A stretch of DNA of 64,000 nt from Citrus sinensis. Lineage: Eukaryota > Streptophyta > Magnoliopsida > Sapindales > Rutaceae. Of this stretch, positions 1-10,779 are shown one piece after another. The first letter of the stretch is position 1. Each line of letters begins with the position of its first letter. The position numbers and the translations under genes were made by a program. Under the pieces are notes generated by a model. It was given only the letters and a program-made list of their open reading frames with translations, did not search any database and was not told where the DNA came from. The DNA is taken from the NCBI RefSeq assembly GCF_022201045.2, contig NC_068560.1, forward strand, positions 29,963,501-30,027,500, given 5' to 3'.

Positions 1-383
1 AAAATATTTATTATTATTAAATAAATAATTAATATTTATTAAAATTAATGTTTAATATTATTAATTTAAATATAATATTTATTTTTATTTTATTAAATTT
101 AATAAAATAAATATGATATAATTATTATTTTTAATAAATATGATATTATTTATTTTATTAAATATTATTTATTTATTTATTTTTATAAGGATAAAATGGG
201 AAGAGGGGGGAGTGGATTCCCACTCCCACCTCTCCCCATGGGAGTGGGAATCCCACTCTCCACTCCAAAATTGGGTGGGACCCACGGATTCCCACTCCCA
301 CTCTCCCATTTTTTAAGGTAAGTAAACACTGTAGTGGGAGGAATCCACACTCCACACTCCCACTCCAGAAAATAAACACTACC
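1..383. mobile_element. Right-hand part of a PIF/Harbinger-like MITE, cut by the window edge
   Basis: The first 180 bases are (A/T)-only, ATT-type sequence. Bases 190-383 carry stuttering GGGAGTGGGAATCCCACTC motifs and end in TAAACACTACC followed by TTA (384-386). The same architecture, with an AT-trinucleotide core, a GGGACCCAC segment and a GTAAACAC-type terminus next to TTA, is seen in the complete element at 40602-41659. I infer a related MITE whose left half lies outside the window. The short ORF here is not a gene. Confidence 0.5.
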
Positions 384-389
384 TTAATG

Positions 390-670
390 TATTCACTGGT
401 AACAACGTTGGGGGCCTTACGATGTCGGTAACAACACTAGTGCCCTTACGATTTTCTCGTTTTATCGGCAAGGACGTTAAATCCAAAACTTGAGATTTCT
501 TTGGACCAGTGGCCTCATTGAATCCCAACCTTTTTATTGCCTGATCACTTTAATCCCGACCTTCTTATTCCCCATTCATTTCAAGGTACAAATTATTGGT
601 GTCTAAAAGTATATATGGTTGATTAAAAAATCATCAAAGTTACTTTTTGGTTTCTGGATCGTAATTTGTA
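390..670. repeat. Duplicated flank block, copy 1 (continues at 1320-1450)
   Basis: This stretch (GGTAACAAC..CCTTACGAT, then AACTTGAGATTTCTTT and GATCACTTTAATCC) matches 29018-29290 in order with many point differences. The match resumes at 1320-1450 (GATTAGTTGGATTAAAAG, GTTGGGTCTACTAACTAG) against 29290-29400. It is a diverged segmental duplication lying upstream of both P450 loci. The 650-bp difference between copies is the AT-rich insert at about 675-1315. Confidence 0.65.
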
Positions 671-674
671 AGGA

Positions 675-1315
675 ACATTTTAAAAAGGCCGCAACAGGGT
701 TTGTTTTTTAATTTAATGACTTAAAGTGACTTAACTTAATTAATTAAGTTAATTAGAGGTATTTGTTTTTATAACTTAATGAAACTTTTTAGATAATTTT
801 GACTTAATAAAATAAGCTATTTTTTTTTACTTTTTACTTAATAGAGAAATATGAATTAAGTCAATTACTTGCTAATGTAAAAAATATTCATGTTTTATAA
901 TTTATTTTTCATGTCTATCTCAAAACTCACCCATAGATATTTACCCCGTATAAAAATATCCATGTTTTTTCTTTCTTATATTATATACAATAAAATTTAA
1001 AATTTATGGTATTTTATATATTAAAATTCTAAAATAATTATGTATTCACTTGAATATAGTTTTACTTATAAATGTTAAAATATTGTGGTATTTAATATAT
1101 TATTTATTTGACATTCAAATTTAATAAGGATACAAATGTAAAAGTACATATTTTCAGATTTTTAAGTTGAAAAAAACAAACAACTTAATACTTATTTTCC
1201 GAGATTCAGATGAAAAAATAAACATATTATTCAGATTCAGACATTCATACCTATTCAGAATTCAGACTAATTCAGGTCTATTCATATTTCAAACAAAAAA
1301 ACAAATGCCACCTAA
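675..1315. mobile_element. Possible hAT-type MITE interrupting the duplicated block
   Basis: The segment is absent from the paralogous block at 29015-29400. It begins near GGGTTTGTTTTTTAAT and ends near AACAAATGCCACC, giving a weak inverted similarity (GGcaTTTGTTTTTT). It contains ACTTAATGACTTAA-like and CTGAATTAGTCTGAATCT-like words on opposite strands. I see no clean target duplication, so the ends and the family are uncertain. Confidence 0.3.
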
Positions 1316-1450
1316 GTTATAGATTCTGTAACTAATTAACCGTTAATATGATTAGTTGGATTAAAAGTTAGAAGTTGGATGGTTGTTCATTAATTTAAAT
1401 AAAAAGAAAAGTGTTGGGTCTACTAACTAGAAAGGTTTTTCAGCAACTAA

Positions 1451-3177
1451 TTATAATTAAAATTACTTATAAGAGCTTACTATATTTAGATAGATATTCC
1501 AACTAACATGGTGTTAAAAAATTATAGAGAAGTTAATTTTGCTGCAGATTATATGACGAACCTCGCTTTTTCTATCCCTCTTAGTTTTATTGTGTACCCT
1601 ACACCTCCTTTGGGGGGTAGGTCATTTTTACTTCATGACTCATACGGGATCTCGTATCTCCGCTCAGTTGTCCTTTAGCTCTTTTTAGAGCCCCAATTTA
1701 TCAAAAAATATATATATATAACTATATGAAACAAGTAACAATATTTACTAATATGATTTTGGCCTGTACTTAATAACAGAGTTTCACATAATAATTTCAC
1801 TCTAGAATCCCTAGAGTACAATTAGAATCCATAGAGTACAATTGAACCTTTAGACATGCTATAAAGAGAGAGAGAGAAAAAGAAGAATTTCTCATTTCAA
1901 CTTTGCTAATGCTTTCTTCCTATATTTCAAAATAGAGAAATCATAGAGTACCTCAAGAATAAAAATTCAAATTTTAGATTAAAAGTTAAAAAGAATTGCT
2001 CAATTGGAGAATGAATTAAACAACAATTAAGTTCATTTGCAACCAAGCCAATTCTTATTCATTACTCAGCCATGCAACATTAGAGGGAAAAAAAGATAAA
2101 ATAATCCCTGAGGTATAAAGAAAACTACTGCTATTGTCTTTTAATGGAATGTGATGTTTTCTCTTTCAAAAATTACAAAAAAAAAAAAAAAATTGTTTCC
2201 CACGATGATTTTTTTGTTTTTTGTTTTTAAATTAAAAATAAAATAAAAATTCTTCACTTGTACCAACATATTAACGTTTAACTCCAAAGTTATAAGAGGA
2301 GTGCTACTTACAATTTTACACTGAAAAATTTATTTCAAATTAATGTTAAACTCCGAAGTTATAACATGCAGCTTTTCTGTAAAGCTGAGTAGGCAACAGT
2401 ATAAACATCTGTTCAAATTTTCAATGCATTTGGGAAGAAGAAACTCTGGTTAGATGATGGCCATTTCAGTTTTCTAACAAGCGAACAAGCACTTTTAACT
2501 AGAAAGTACTATAATTATCCAAAATTGAATATTATATTAGAGAAATAAATCTCAGAACCAATCACTTAACGAGCAAATGACATAAAATTTGTGAAATTTG
2601 AAATAATATCAAAAAGAAAAAGATTGTTCAAATTAAAATTTGTAAACTGAAAATAAAAACAAAAAAAAATAAACGGACATCATTCTCAGCCTAGAAAGAT
2701 ATATTAATAGATAATTCATTTCTTCTTACAGATGGATACATATTAAGAGCTTGCCATGTCACGGATAATGTAACATACACACCCAATGGTTGGCAGCCAT
2801 GTGTCCTAAGGAGAGAGAAAAAGCATTGAAATACAAGTAATAGGAGTTGGCAGCCACTGGATCTGTAAGTTACATGATCAGTAAGTTAGCCAACTCCCGT
2901 ATTTTTAAGATATTTTAATATATAATTCTTTAGTTTCTAAACGATCGCACTAATTTGGACAACCTCGCTGACATTGACATGCAGCGGGTTTAGGATTTGT
3001 CGATCTACAAAAATTTCCCTTCCTGGCTGTAAAAACTACGGAGGTTATAATTTCCAAGTGGCAGAAATAAACCCAACAATCACAGAAAATTCGTTACCTA
3101 TCCAAGGTTAAAAAAGCTCAGTGCAGAGGCAACATAAAATACAAATTTCATTTCTCACAGGACGGCAACAAGCAAGT
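1451..3177. other. AT-rich intergenic sequence without a gene
   Basis: No ORF of note and no recognisable RNA gene. Bases 1555-1710 are less AT-rich and end in CTCTTTTTAGAGCCCC then an A/TA-rich run. This could be the 3' end of a decayed non-LTR retrotransposon, but nothing confirms it. The rest is low-complexity AT sequence. Confidence 0.4.
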
Positions 3178-3691
3178 TAATAGTCCCTACATGACGCCAC
3201 TTGGGCTTGTAGTCCAGTGGTGGACCATTACCCTCAAAGTTAAGCATGACTATGAGGGTAATGATTCGAGTCCCTACGGATTTAACTTCCCTCAATTAAA
3301 CATAATTGTGTGGAGATTTTTTATAATGTCTTTCTCCTTTACGAAATGCAAATGGAGTAGAGATATTACGAAATGGCGAAATGCAAGTGGAGTAGAGATA
3401 TTACGAAATGCGAGTGGAGTAGAGATATCCCTCTTCCGTGAGGAGTATTTGAATGGGCATGTACTTTATATAATAAAAATGTAATAATATCAAGGGAGAA
3501 AGACATTGTAAAATGCGAGTGGAGTAAAGACATCCCTTCTCCGTGAGGGGTATTTGGATGGACATGTACTTCATAGAATAAAAATATAATAATATAAGTC
3601 TCATGTATATATATTTGATTGTAAATATTAATATAATGACCTGCTGTCATAGCAGTTGTATATATCTCTGTGTAATAGTCCCTACATGACG
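3178..3691 (+). mobile_element. tRNA-derived SINE with perfect 19-bp target duplication (copy 1)
   Basis: Bases 3178-3196 and 3673-3691 are an identical 19-bp direct repeat (TAATAGTCCCTACATGACG), the hallmark of LINE-assisted integration. The body (3197-3672) starts CCACTTGGGCTT. It has a perfect pol III A-box (TAGTCCAGTGG, near 3211) and a near-perfect B-box (GATTCGAGTCC, near 3264), and ends in a GTTGTA..TGTG-type tail. A second copy lies at 40563-41932. This copy carries extra internal duplications: a roughly 27-bp unit with GTGGAGTAGAGATATT repeated near 3350-3430, and a longer repeat near 3420-3590. The short ORFs here are not genes. Confidence 0.8.
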
Positions 3692-3926
3692 TGTCCTTGT
3701 GCCTAGTGCTGCCAATATTATTTATTGCATTGTCCAATGTTGTCCAGTCTCTGATACTAAAAGATTTGTCAGCATATCAGTGTGTGACTTTGATGGAACC
3801 CAAAATATGCTCACTCGCTCTCGCCCCATTCTAACACCACTCATTCTCCTCCTTGTTCAGACTGCATACTGCTGATAGAATCATCAAATCGCAACTAGCG
3901 TCGTCAAAAAAAGAAAAAAAAAATCC
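3692..3926 (+). promoter_or_regulatory. Immediate upstream region of the disrupted P450
   Basis: 235 bp between the SINE and the P450 start codon, with a pyrimidine-rich CTCACTCGCTCTCGCCCC stretch and an A-rich leader just before ATGG at 3927. No clear TATA box was seen. It shows no obvious similarity to the matching region of the intact paralogue (33100-33260). Confidence 0.3.
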
Positions 3927-4118
3927 ATGGATTCCTTATTCTACTACTGCTTTCTTATCCTTTTCTCCTCATATTTCCTAACAAAATATTTCCTCCAAGT
4001 TAACAGAAATCTCCCACCCTGTCCTGCGGTTTCACTACCCATAATAGGCCATCTCTACTTGTTCAAGAAACCCCTTCATCGAACCCTGGCCAAACTATCA
4101 AACCAATATGGTCCGATT

Positions 4119-4123
4119 GTATT
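4119..4123. repeat. Target-site duplication GTATT, left copy
   Basis: GTATT at 4119-4123 is repeated at 25025-25029, exactly flanking the TG...CA ends of the Tat element inside the P450 exon. Confidence 0.95.
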
Positions 4124-4934
4124 TGTTTGGGAGAGATACTGTTTGGGAGAAATACGTCGACGAGACCAGGAATGACGAGCAGATATGACGAGCAGATATC
4201 TGATGGCAGAGTCCTGCGAACCGGTGTGTTCCGTAAAAGCCTGGTGCGCGGAGGAACAGGAGCAGAAATATCCTGCTCGTCCACGATGTTGTCATCCGCG
4301 AGGCCAATTCCCTATAAGAGGTATACGGCCATTCCGGCTAGAGGTCGATAGGCGAGGAGACCTGGTCGACGGCAGTTGGCAAGACATGCTCTCCAGCCCG
4401 AGAATCTAGGCACGACAGCCACGCTTTCCCCTGAACCGTGGCGTAACACGCAAGATCTCACAGAACCACGACAGCCACGCTTTCCCCTGAACCGTGGCGT
4501 AACACGCAAGATCTCGCAGAACCACGACAGCCACGCTTTCCCCTGAACCATGGCGTAACACGCAAGATCCCCCGTTTGCCCATAACGCAGCAGTCAGAGC
4601 CCCAGACCGTCTCGAAAAAAGCAGAAAACTGGGATTCAGAGGAAGCCTATAAAAAGGTAGCCAACGAAGGTAAAATGGTTAGCAATTTTGATTCTAAAAG
4701 AGAGAAAACAATCTAAGAGCCATAAGATTTGTGGCAAGCGTTCCCCGAACCTTCATATCTGACTTGAGCGTCGGAGGGTTTGCGCCGGGAAAACAACCGG
4801 CGTACTCTGACTTGTCTGTGTGCGCAGGAACCTCCGGGGAAGAAGCCTTACGCGGAGACCTCCTGGTCGTGGTGAAGTTGATCGAGCAGAGATCCTGGTC
4901 GTAGGCAGAGGAGAACCAGAATCTCGCATCAACA
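4124..4934 (+). repeat. 5' LTR of the Tat element
   Basis: 811 bp, starting TGTTTGGGAGAG and ending GCATCAACA. It aligns along its length with 24158-25024. It contains a TATA box (TATAAAAAG at 4648-4656) as the likely pol II start and a three-unit 56-bp tandem repeat upstream of it in U3. Confidence 0.95.
4411..4578. repeat. 56-bp tandem repeat in the 5' LTR, three units
   Basis: Units start at 4411, 4467 and 4523 with CACGACAGCCACGCTTTCCC and end with CACGCAAGATCTC. The 3' LTR has four units (24445-24668). The array sits upstream of the TATA box, where LTR enhancers usually lie. Confidence 0.95.
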
Positions 4935-4937
4935 TTT

Positions 4938-4955
4938 TGGCGCCGTCTGTGGGGA
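4938..4955 (+). other. Primer binding site of the Tat element
   Basis: TGGCGCCGTCTGTGGGG begins three bases after the LTR. The TGGCGCCGT start is complementary to the 3' end of plant tRNA-Asp-type molecules, as is common in Tat and Athila elements; the later bases match less well. Confidence 0.75.
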
Positions 4956-5011
4956 ACAGAGCAAAAAGCTTCTGTTGATAGCAAGAAGAGGGGTGAAGCA
5001 AGTGAAAAGCA

Positions 5012-8000
5012 ATGGAGACAGGAGGAAGTAGTGCACAAGGAGGCGATAGGAGGCTTCACGACCCCGTGGCGCTGAGGGAGATAGTCAGTGAAGCACAGGA
5101 AAAAGTCATGTTCGACCGGATGGAACGGATGGAAAAACAGATGGAGACCTTGACAACCATCCTGCATGAGCTGCGGAGCGAGCGAAGGGTAACCCAAGAG
5201 GGAAGGGTGAGAGGCGGAGGAGTGGCACAGGGTCCCGATAGTGCGAGGAGAAGTCAAACCACCGGGGGATATGGTGGTGAGAGAAGTAACGTGCCTCTGC
5301 GGGGAGAATTCCATAGAGAAAGAGAGCAGTCCCCGGCAAGACAGATTTCGGACGAGGCCGACGGGGTGGTGAATGCGGAGGAAACAGAGTTGAGGCAACA
5401 CTTGCATGATGTAGAGCAAGAGCGGGATCAAGTTGTTGCACGTGACCCTGGTCGTGCAGGGCAGCTGGAGGAGGAAGTGCGCAGACTAGCGCAGGTAATT
5501 GACGACATGCAAGGAAGGAACAGGGCCCCTGGTTGGAGGATAATGCTGGACGGAGAATCACCGCTCGCAGCAGAGATCATGAGGGCGGTTATTCCGAGAG
5601 ATTTTCGCCTCCCAGACCTCAGATACTCGGGAAGAACTGACCCGCTGGTGCACATAGAGCGCTTCAACGACATAACTGGGGTACAAGGATTATCTCAATT
5701 CCAAAGGTGCAGGGTGTTCCCACTATCCCTTGAGGGACGTGCACGAGAATGGTACAGGAAACTTCCTCGGGGCAGTGTTAAAACCTTCGAGCAGATGTGC
5801 CAGGAATTTGCCGAGCAGTTTAGTGGGGCAATGGCACCAGAGGATGACATGATGGAGTTGAAAAGCATGAAACAGGGGGAGCAAGAAACCCTTCGGGAAT
5901 TCATCAAGAGGTTTCATCGGGCTGTCCTCGATTTGGGAGCCTTCAACCACCCTCAGGCGTTAAGGGGGTTGAAAGACGGGGTGAAGATAGGAAGGCTGTG
6001 GTACAATTTGAGAAGCCCAGCCATTCAAACGTACGCAGCCGCATACGAGCAGGCTAAGAGAGACATCGAGATTGAAGAGGAGAAGGCTGCACGGATTAAG
6101 ACAGACCAGTTAGAAGGGTCGGGGAGGAAAGAGAAGAAAGCATTACCGGGGAATGGACCGATTAGGAGGAGGGACCACCAGGCCTCCGGTAGTGGAGCAG
6201 GAGGTCGGGTAACTGCTTACCAGCCTCATCAGAGGCCACCACAGTATCAGCGCAGCAGGGCGCAACCTCCTCGTTCCCCAGCTAGGGAGCCTTGGAGAAG
6301 GCATGATTCGACATCTGCTGGTTTTCATCGATATTCCCACGGTAGCAGAGCGAGCAGACCAGAAGTGTTTCCACCGCCCCCGACTTAGAGCGGGGCAAAC
6401 AGAGAAAGAGCAGTGCACCTGATCGACCAGGACCAGGACTATGGGCGGTACACTTCCTTGAAGATGTCCCTGGATGAGGTGTACGAGGCCATAAAGGATC
6501 GGGGGCTGCTGCACCTCCCCACACCAATAACAAAGCTACCCAACAGGAGGGATAGAGGACGTTATTGTAAGTTCCATGGCACCCATGGCCATACCAAAGC
6601 AGAGTGTAGAGATCTCAAGACCCAGGTCGAAGATCTGGTGAGAAATCGGTACCTGGACGAGTTTGTGGATGGGATTTTCCTGACGGTGGCGACAGCAGGT
6701 GAAGGGGAGCAGAGTGATAGAGACCTGAGGCGCGAGCAGCCCGCAGTAAGGGTGATAGCTGGGGGTCCAACATTGGCCGGAGATTCCAACAGATCCAGAA
6801 AAAATTATGCTAGGTACGCCATATCCAGTAAAGAGATACTCTTCAACACCCCAGCAGCCAAACGAGCAAGGGTCAGGCAAGTGCCAATCATGTGGACGGA
6901 TGAGGATGAGAAAGGGGTTCTATACCCCCATGAGGATGCTTTAGTCATCAAGGCTACTGTTGCCAGCAAGAAATTCGACCGGATATTGATTGATACAGGG
7001 AGCTCAGTTGATGTGTTATTCAAGTCAACCCTGGAAGAGATGGGAATAGCCGACCGGAAGTTGGAATACACCAACACCTCCTTGAAGGGGTTCGGAGGAG
7101 GGAAGCTGGTCCCGCTGGGCGTGGTCGAACTGCCTATCACAATTGGGAGTTCCCCGACAGAAAGGACAATAATGCTGGACTTTGTCGTAGTGGATGAGGA
7201 AGGTCCTTACCAGATGATCCTAGGTCGGCCATTTTTAAGGATGAGCAAAGCGGTGTTGTCCAACCATTATCTGGCTCTGAAGTACCGGGTGAATGGGGTA
7301 GTAGGAGTGGTACGAGGAGACCAGAGGATCGCGAGAAGCTGCTACTCCTCGGCAGCAAGGGAAGCAATGCAGATAACATCCCTCGATACCCGAGTGGAAA
7401 ACAAGAACGGCAGACAAGAGCCTGTAGAGGATCTGGAAACCGTAAGCCTGGGGCCAGAGAATCCGGGAAAGACGATCAGAATCGGGTCGAGACTTAAGGG
7501 AGAGCGAAAGCAGGAGTTGGTGAAATGCTTACAGGCTCATGCTGATGTGTTTGCTTGGACACATGAAGACATGCCAGGGATTGACCCTGAGGTAGCATGT
7601 CATAAGTTGGCAATAAAGAAAGGTGCTCGGGCAGTAAGGCAGAAGAGGAGGTGCTTCAACCAGGAGAGGTATGAGGCTATAAATGGCGAGGTGGAGAAGC
7701 TCCTGGGAGCAGGGTTCATTCGGGAAGTCAGTTACCCTGAGTGGATATCGAATGTAGTGTTGGTAAAGAAGGCAAACGGCAAGTGGAGGATGTGTGTGGA
7801 TTTCACAGACCTCAATAAGGCGTGCCCGAAAGACAGCTTCCCTTTGCCCAAGATCGATCAGTTAGTAGACTCAACGGCTGGGCACGGTCTGCTTAGCTTC
7901 ATGGACGCGTTCTCGGGATACAACCAGATCCCCATGCACGAGCAGGATGAGGAGAGCACGGCTTTCATCACTAACCAAGGTTTGTTCTGTTACAGGGTAA

Positions 8001-10657
8001 TGCCATTCGGTCTCAAAAATGCTGGGGCCACCTATCAAAGGCTGGTGAACAAAGTCTTTAAGCCGTTGATTGGGAGAACCATGTAGGTGTACGTGGATGA
8101 CATGATCACCAAGTCCAAAATCCCGGAGGAACATGTCAGACACCTCGAGGAGACATTCGAGCTTTTGAGGAAGTATAAGATGAAGCTCAACCCGGAGAAG
8201 TGTGCTTTTGGGGTCGAGTCAGGGAAATTCCTTGGATTCATGGTGAGCCATAGGGGGATTGAAGCGAATCCCGAGAAAATCCAGGCGGTTGTGCAGATGA
8301 AGTCTCCTCGAAACCTGAAGGAGATGCAGAGCCTCACGAGGAGGTTGGCGGCGTTGAGCAGATTCATATCCAAGGCTACAGATAAGTGTCAGCCATTCTT
8401 TCAAGTGATAAGGAGGGGAAAGAAAACAGAATGGACCCCAGAATGCGAGGAAGCCTTCCAGAACTTGAAACAATACTTGCAACAAGCTCCGCTGCTGTCC
8501 ACACCGAGGGAGGGGGACAAGTTATATATGTATTTGGCGGTATCGGATCGGGCCGCCAGTTCTGTTCTGGTGAGAGAGGAAGAAGGAGTTCAGTATCCGA
8601 TATACTACACCAGCAAGGCCCTCCTCGACGCTGAGACCAGATACCCACCGTTGGACAAATGGGCACTTGCCCTTGTGGTTGCTGCTCGGAAGTTGAGGCC
8701 ATATTTTCAAGCATTCCCAGTCTCGGTAATAACAAACCAGCCATTGCGTCAAACTCTGCACAAGCCAGATGCCTCTGGTCGGCTCGTCAAGTGGGCTGTA
8801 GAGCTGAGCGAGTTCAACATAGACTATAAACCCCGCGCAGCGATAAAGGCCCAGGCAATGGCCGATTTCGTAGCTGAGTTCACAGAGCCCGAAGCATGCT
8901 TAGATCAACAAGATGCAGTTATAGGCAGTGACGAAACTCAAGTATGGCAGATGTCTGTGGATGGGTCGTCAGGGGAGCGGGGTTCAGGAGCAGGGATTGT
9001 CTTGGAAGGCCCAGAGGGGGAGGAGATCTCTTATGCTGTAAAATTGGAATTTGCAGCCACAAATAACCAGGCAGAGTATGAAGCCTTGACAGCAGGTCTG
9101 GAATTGGCTCAGGCCGTGAAAGCAGACAGAGTTAAGATCAGAACTGATTCCCAGCTGGTGGCGAATCATGTCAATGAAAGATTCCAACCAAGAGAGGAGA
9201 AGATGGAGCAGTACCTGAAGATAGTCAAGCAGATGATGGCGAAATTCGAGGCAGTGGAGGTGATACAAATCCCCAGGGAGCAGAATAGTCGAGCAGACAT
9301 CTTGGCTAGGATGGCAGCAGTAGCCGACCCAAAAATGCCAAAGTCGGTCCCTCTGGAGGTGAAGTCCGGCCCAAGTATCGAGCAGAATTTGGGGGTGCTG
9401 CGGATAGAACAAAAATGCTCGTGGAGGGACCCGATAGTTTCATACCTTAGAGACGGGGCATTACCACCAGATAAGCTGCGAGCTCGGAAGATTAGAGCCC
9501 AGGCCTCGAGATACACGATGATTGATGGGGTATTGTATCGGCGAGGATACACACTACCGTTCCTTCGGTGTTTGGATGAGGATGACGCGGATTACGTACT
9601 GAGAGAAGTACATGAAGGAATTTGCGGAAATCATTCTGGCGGGAGGTCCCTGGCCCACAAGGTTTTAAGGCAGGGATATTTCTGGCCGACAATGCACCGG
9701 GATGCGCAAGAGAAGACCAGGAGTTGTGTAAGCTGCCAGAGTTTTGCAAATTTCTCTAACCAGCCCCCAGAGAAGCTCACCTCTATGGCCTCCCCTTGGC
9801 CATTTGCTCGATGGGGAATTGATCTGATCGGCCCATTGCCAAAGGGACGAGGAGCAGCAACACATGCAATAGTTGCTATAGATTACTTCACGAAGTGGAT
9901 AGAGGTAGAGGCCCTTAGCAGGATCACAGAGAAGAAAACAACAGACTTCGTGTGGAGAAACCTGGTCTGTCGATACGGGATCCCTTATGCCTTGGTAACG
10001 GATAATGGCAGGCAGTTCGATAATCACAGCTTCAGGGATTTCTGCCAGAACCTCGGGATAGAGCTGAAGTATTGCTCGCCTGCTCACCCTCAATCGAATG
10101 GACAAGTAGAAGCAGCCAACAAGATCATCAAGAGGCTTTTGAAAACCAGGCTCGGAGCAAAAAAGGGTGCGTGGGTTGACGAGCTGCCAGGTGTGCTATG
10201 GGCATACAGAACAACCCACAAAACCGCAACTGGGGAGACACCTTTCGCTTTGGCTTTCGGACATGAAGCGGTCGTGCCGGCTGAGATAGGAACGACCACA
10301 CACCGGACAAATCATTTCAATGAGCAGGAGAACGACGAGCAGATATGTTTGAATCTTGATCTGCTAACGGAGAGGAGGGAGCAAGCAGCCAAGCGATCAG
10401 GCATTTACCAACAGAGGGTTGCTCGGTATTACAACCAGAAGGTGAACATACGGCAATTCAGGGTCGGAGACTAGGTACTGAGAAGAGTGAATCAGAGCAC
10501 CAAAGATTCGTCTCAAGGAGTGCTGGGACCGAATTGGGAAGGGCCATATAGAGTCAAGCAGATAGCGGGACCCGGAGCTTACAAGCTGGTTCGCGCAGAC
10601 GGCCACGAGGTGAAACGCCCATGGAACGCAGCACACCTCCGGAAATACTTCCAGTAA
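5012..10657 (+). pseudogene. Tat gag-pol polyprotein, one frame broken by three TAG codons
   Basis: One reading frame of 1882 codons runs from ATG 5012 to TAA 10655-10657, broken by TAG at 6386-6388, 8084-8086 and 10472-10474. Domain order by position: gag capsid (REWYRKLP, 5560-6100), CX..HX..C knuckle (CKFHGTHGHTKAEC, near 6568-6610), aspartic protease (IDTGSSVDVLF, near 6987), reverse transcriptase (7740-8250; MPFGLKNAGATYQ, YVDD), a first RNase H (8520-8880), a second RNase H (VDGSSGERGSGAG, 8950-9320), then integrase with an HHCC finger (near 9610-9735) and a DDE core (TDNGRQFDN; NGQVEAANK). The second TAG falls just before VYVDDM, the polymerase active site, so full-length product needs readthrough or the copy is dead. 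Family knowledge: these proteins package, copy and integrate the element. Confidence 0.92.
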
Positions 10658-10779
10658 GATTTGTACACATGTGAAAGCTATTTTCGCTCATTTTCATTAC
10701 CGTTTATCTTTCACCCTTATTGTCAAAAGCAAGTTCATGTAAAACCAAAACCTGCAATTGATGGAACTTGAAACTGTAA

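Noticed and set aside
3211..3275. A tRNA gene
   Set aside because: A- and B-box words are present but no cloverleaf or acceptor stem; the 19-bp duplication shows it is a SINE head.
3197..3672. A small protein-coding gene from the ORFs at 3191-3737
   Set aside because: Both strands' ORFs follow the internal repeats of the SINE.
5106..5561. Minus-strand ORFs opposite Tat gag
   Set aside because: Shadows of a GC-rich coding region; no domains.
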